Shown here: positions 63,294-64,000 of the stretch, in pieces
Layout of the letters: each line of letters opens with the position of its first letter
Position numbering within the stretch: position 1 is the stretch's first letter
Assembly (NCBI GenBank): GCA_963836355.1
Contig: CAWIJO010000007.1
Coordinates: 186,001 to 250,000, forward strand
Direction of reading: 5' to 3'
DNA length: 64,000 nucleotides
Source: Palsa-506 sp963836355
GTDB taxonomy: Bacteria; Actinomycetota; Actinomycetes; Streptosporangiales; Streptosporangiaceae
Position numbers and translations under genes: made by a program
The notes under the pieces: generated by a model
Told to the model about the DNA's origin: nothing
Database searches by the model: none
Seen by the model: only the letters and a program-made list of their open reading frames with translations

Positions 63294-64000
63294 GCGATGC
63301 CGACCTTCCGGTACCTGGCGACGAGGATGCCGATCGCGGCGCCGAGGAAGACGAGCGTCATCAGCCCGTAGGTGATGCCGTAGCCGCCCGGGTAGGCGAT
63401 GATGCCCGGCGAGGTGCCGCCGAGCCACTGCCGGACGCCGTCCAGCGTGGTGAAGGGGCTGATCAGGCCGGCCAGGTGCACCCCGGCAGGTACCGTGCCG
63501 AAGACCAAATGAGCCTGCCCGCCGGTGCCCGCGCCGGGAGGCGGCTGGCTGAACTGGCCCGCCGTCCTGGCCGCGATATGGCTAAGCAGCCTGGCCAGCG
63601 TCCAGGTCAGGAAGAAGAAGATCGCGATCGTGCCGGTGGCGTAGGCGCGGCGGCCGGTAAAGGAGGCGAGCGCGATCCCGATCGCGCCGAGCACGGCTGC
63701 CCACATCAGCCCAACGAGCAGGCCTGGCGTCACTCCCCTGGTCTGCGCCCAGATGTCGGACAGGCCGTGCGACTGCAGGACCGTGCCCAGGTAGAGCAGC
63801 AGTTCCGGGATATCGATCATGATCAGGCAGGCCAGGATGAACGCGGCGAGCTTGGCCAGCGGGTAGTCGATGCGGCGGACCGGCCGGGCGAAATACAACG
63901 GCAGGACGTGGCTGCGCAGATCCCGGGACACCAGCTCGGGTGCCTGCGCGGCGATGAAGACCGTCATCACCAGCACCCGCAGCGGGGCGACGTAAGTGTC
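63290..64000 (-). CDS. ABC-2 type permease, C-terminal part (5' end outside window)
   Basis: The minus-strand frame is open to base 64000. 236 residues are visible: VLVMTVFIAAQAPELVSRDL, VLPLYFARPVRRIDYPLAKL, AAFILACLIMIDIPELLLYL, GIALASFTGRRAYATGTIAI, ending VARYRKVGIA. The RDLRSHVLPLYFARPVRR segment is typical of ABC-2 permeases with a start outside the window. Overlaps the ATPase start by 4 bases. Confidence 0.88.
   Translation of the reverse strand, partial: DTYVAPLRVLVMTVFIAAQAPELVSRDLRSHVLPLYFARPVRRIDYPLAKLAAFILACLIMIDIPELLLYLGTVLQSHGLSDIWAQTRGVTPGLLVGLMWAAVLGAIGIALASFTGRRAYATGTIAIFFFLTWTLARLLSHIAARTAGQFSQPPPGAGTGGQAHLVFGTVPAGVHLAGLISPFTTLDGVRQWLGGTSPGIIAYPGGYGITYGLMTLVFLGAAIGILVARYRKVGIA

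Overview
The window is chromosomal DNA of a very GC-rich actinomycete. Evidence: GTG starts, short SD boxes, F420-linked enzymes (LLM and PPOX oxidoreductases), DUF3000, DUF3710, DUF3093, DUF4235 and DUF1707 families, a GlgC/GlgM pair, LigD-type polymerase, and the order hemE - DUF3000 - RNase D/HRDC - dxs, which is familiar from Streptomyces-like and Streptosporangiales-like genomes. No rRNA, tRNA or CRISPR array was seen.

Layout. 0-4.6 kb: end of a DUF4349 gene, hemE (haem), a zinc-ribbon protein, DUF3000/RNase D, DUF2695. 4.7-9 kb: a small XRE/two-helix membrane-protein operon, an alkyltransferase-like protein, mutT1 and ppk. 9-19 kb: fprA, dxs (isoprenoids), ASCH protein, SDR, CynX-type transporter and acnA. 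19-24.5 kb: fumarylacetoacetase, an AT-richer polymorphic-toxin/partner locus, a GNAT enzyme and a Pro-rich membrane protein. 24.5-28.7 kb: xylA/xylB and trpB2. 28.7-37.5 kb: a plastic belt of gene fragments (oxidoreductases, RCC1, IS1182-type transposase, LuxR, phosphoesterase, MocR) and repeats, with intact islands (sensor kinase, methyltransferase, class III aminotransferase, DUF6879). 37.6-43 kb: LigD polymerase, PPOX, P450, LLM and an AbiEi/DUF559-like protein. 43.8-51 kb: TRAM RNA methyltransferase, two TrkA proteins, DUF3710, dut, AI-2E family exporter, DUF3093, DUF4235. 51-64 kb: glycogen/maltosyl pathway (glgC-glgM), DUF1707, VOC, ETHE1-rhodanese, a divergent citrate-synthase-like/homocitrate-synthase-like pair, HhH glycosylase and an ABC exporter running off the end.

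Four observations go beyond ordinary annotation. (1) At 21.76-22.34 kb a RelA/SpoT-like toxin domain and its probable partner are each readable with their motifs intact only if thirteen single extra bases are skipped, all in the +1 direction. (2) Three copies of an exactly 46-bp partly palindromic element lie at 29.6, 34.3 and 43.3 kb. (3) Two 57-bp stem-loop elements with a conserved 29-nt loop and one compensated stem pair lie at 4.84 and 61.29 kb, and a perfect 56-bp palindrome at 19.15 kb shares their arm sequence. (4) At least five genes (dxs, the two-helix protein, a MocR remnant, a P450, the AI-2E exporter) have a stop codon lying inside a tandem duplication that continues downstream. 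Single-base or short offsets also split ppk, fprA, dxs and the P450, so sequence or assembly error must be excluded before the offsets are given biological meaning.
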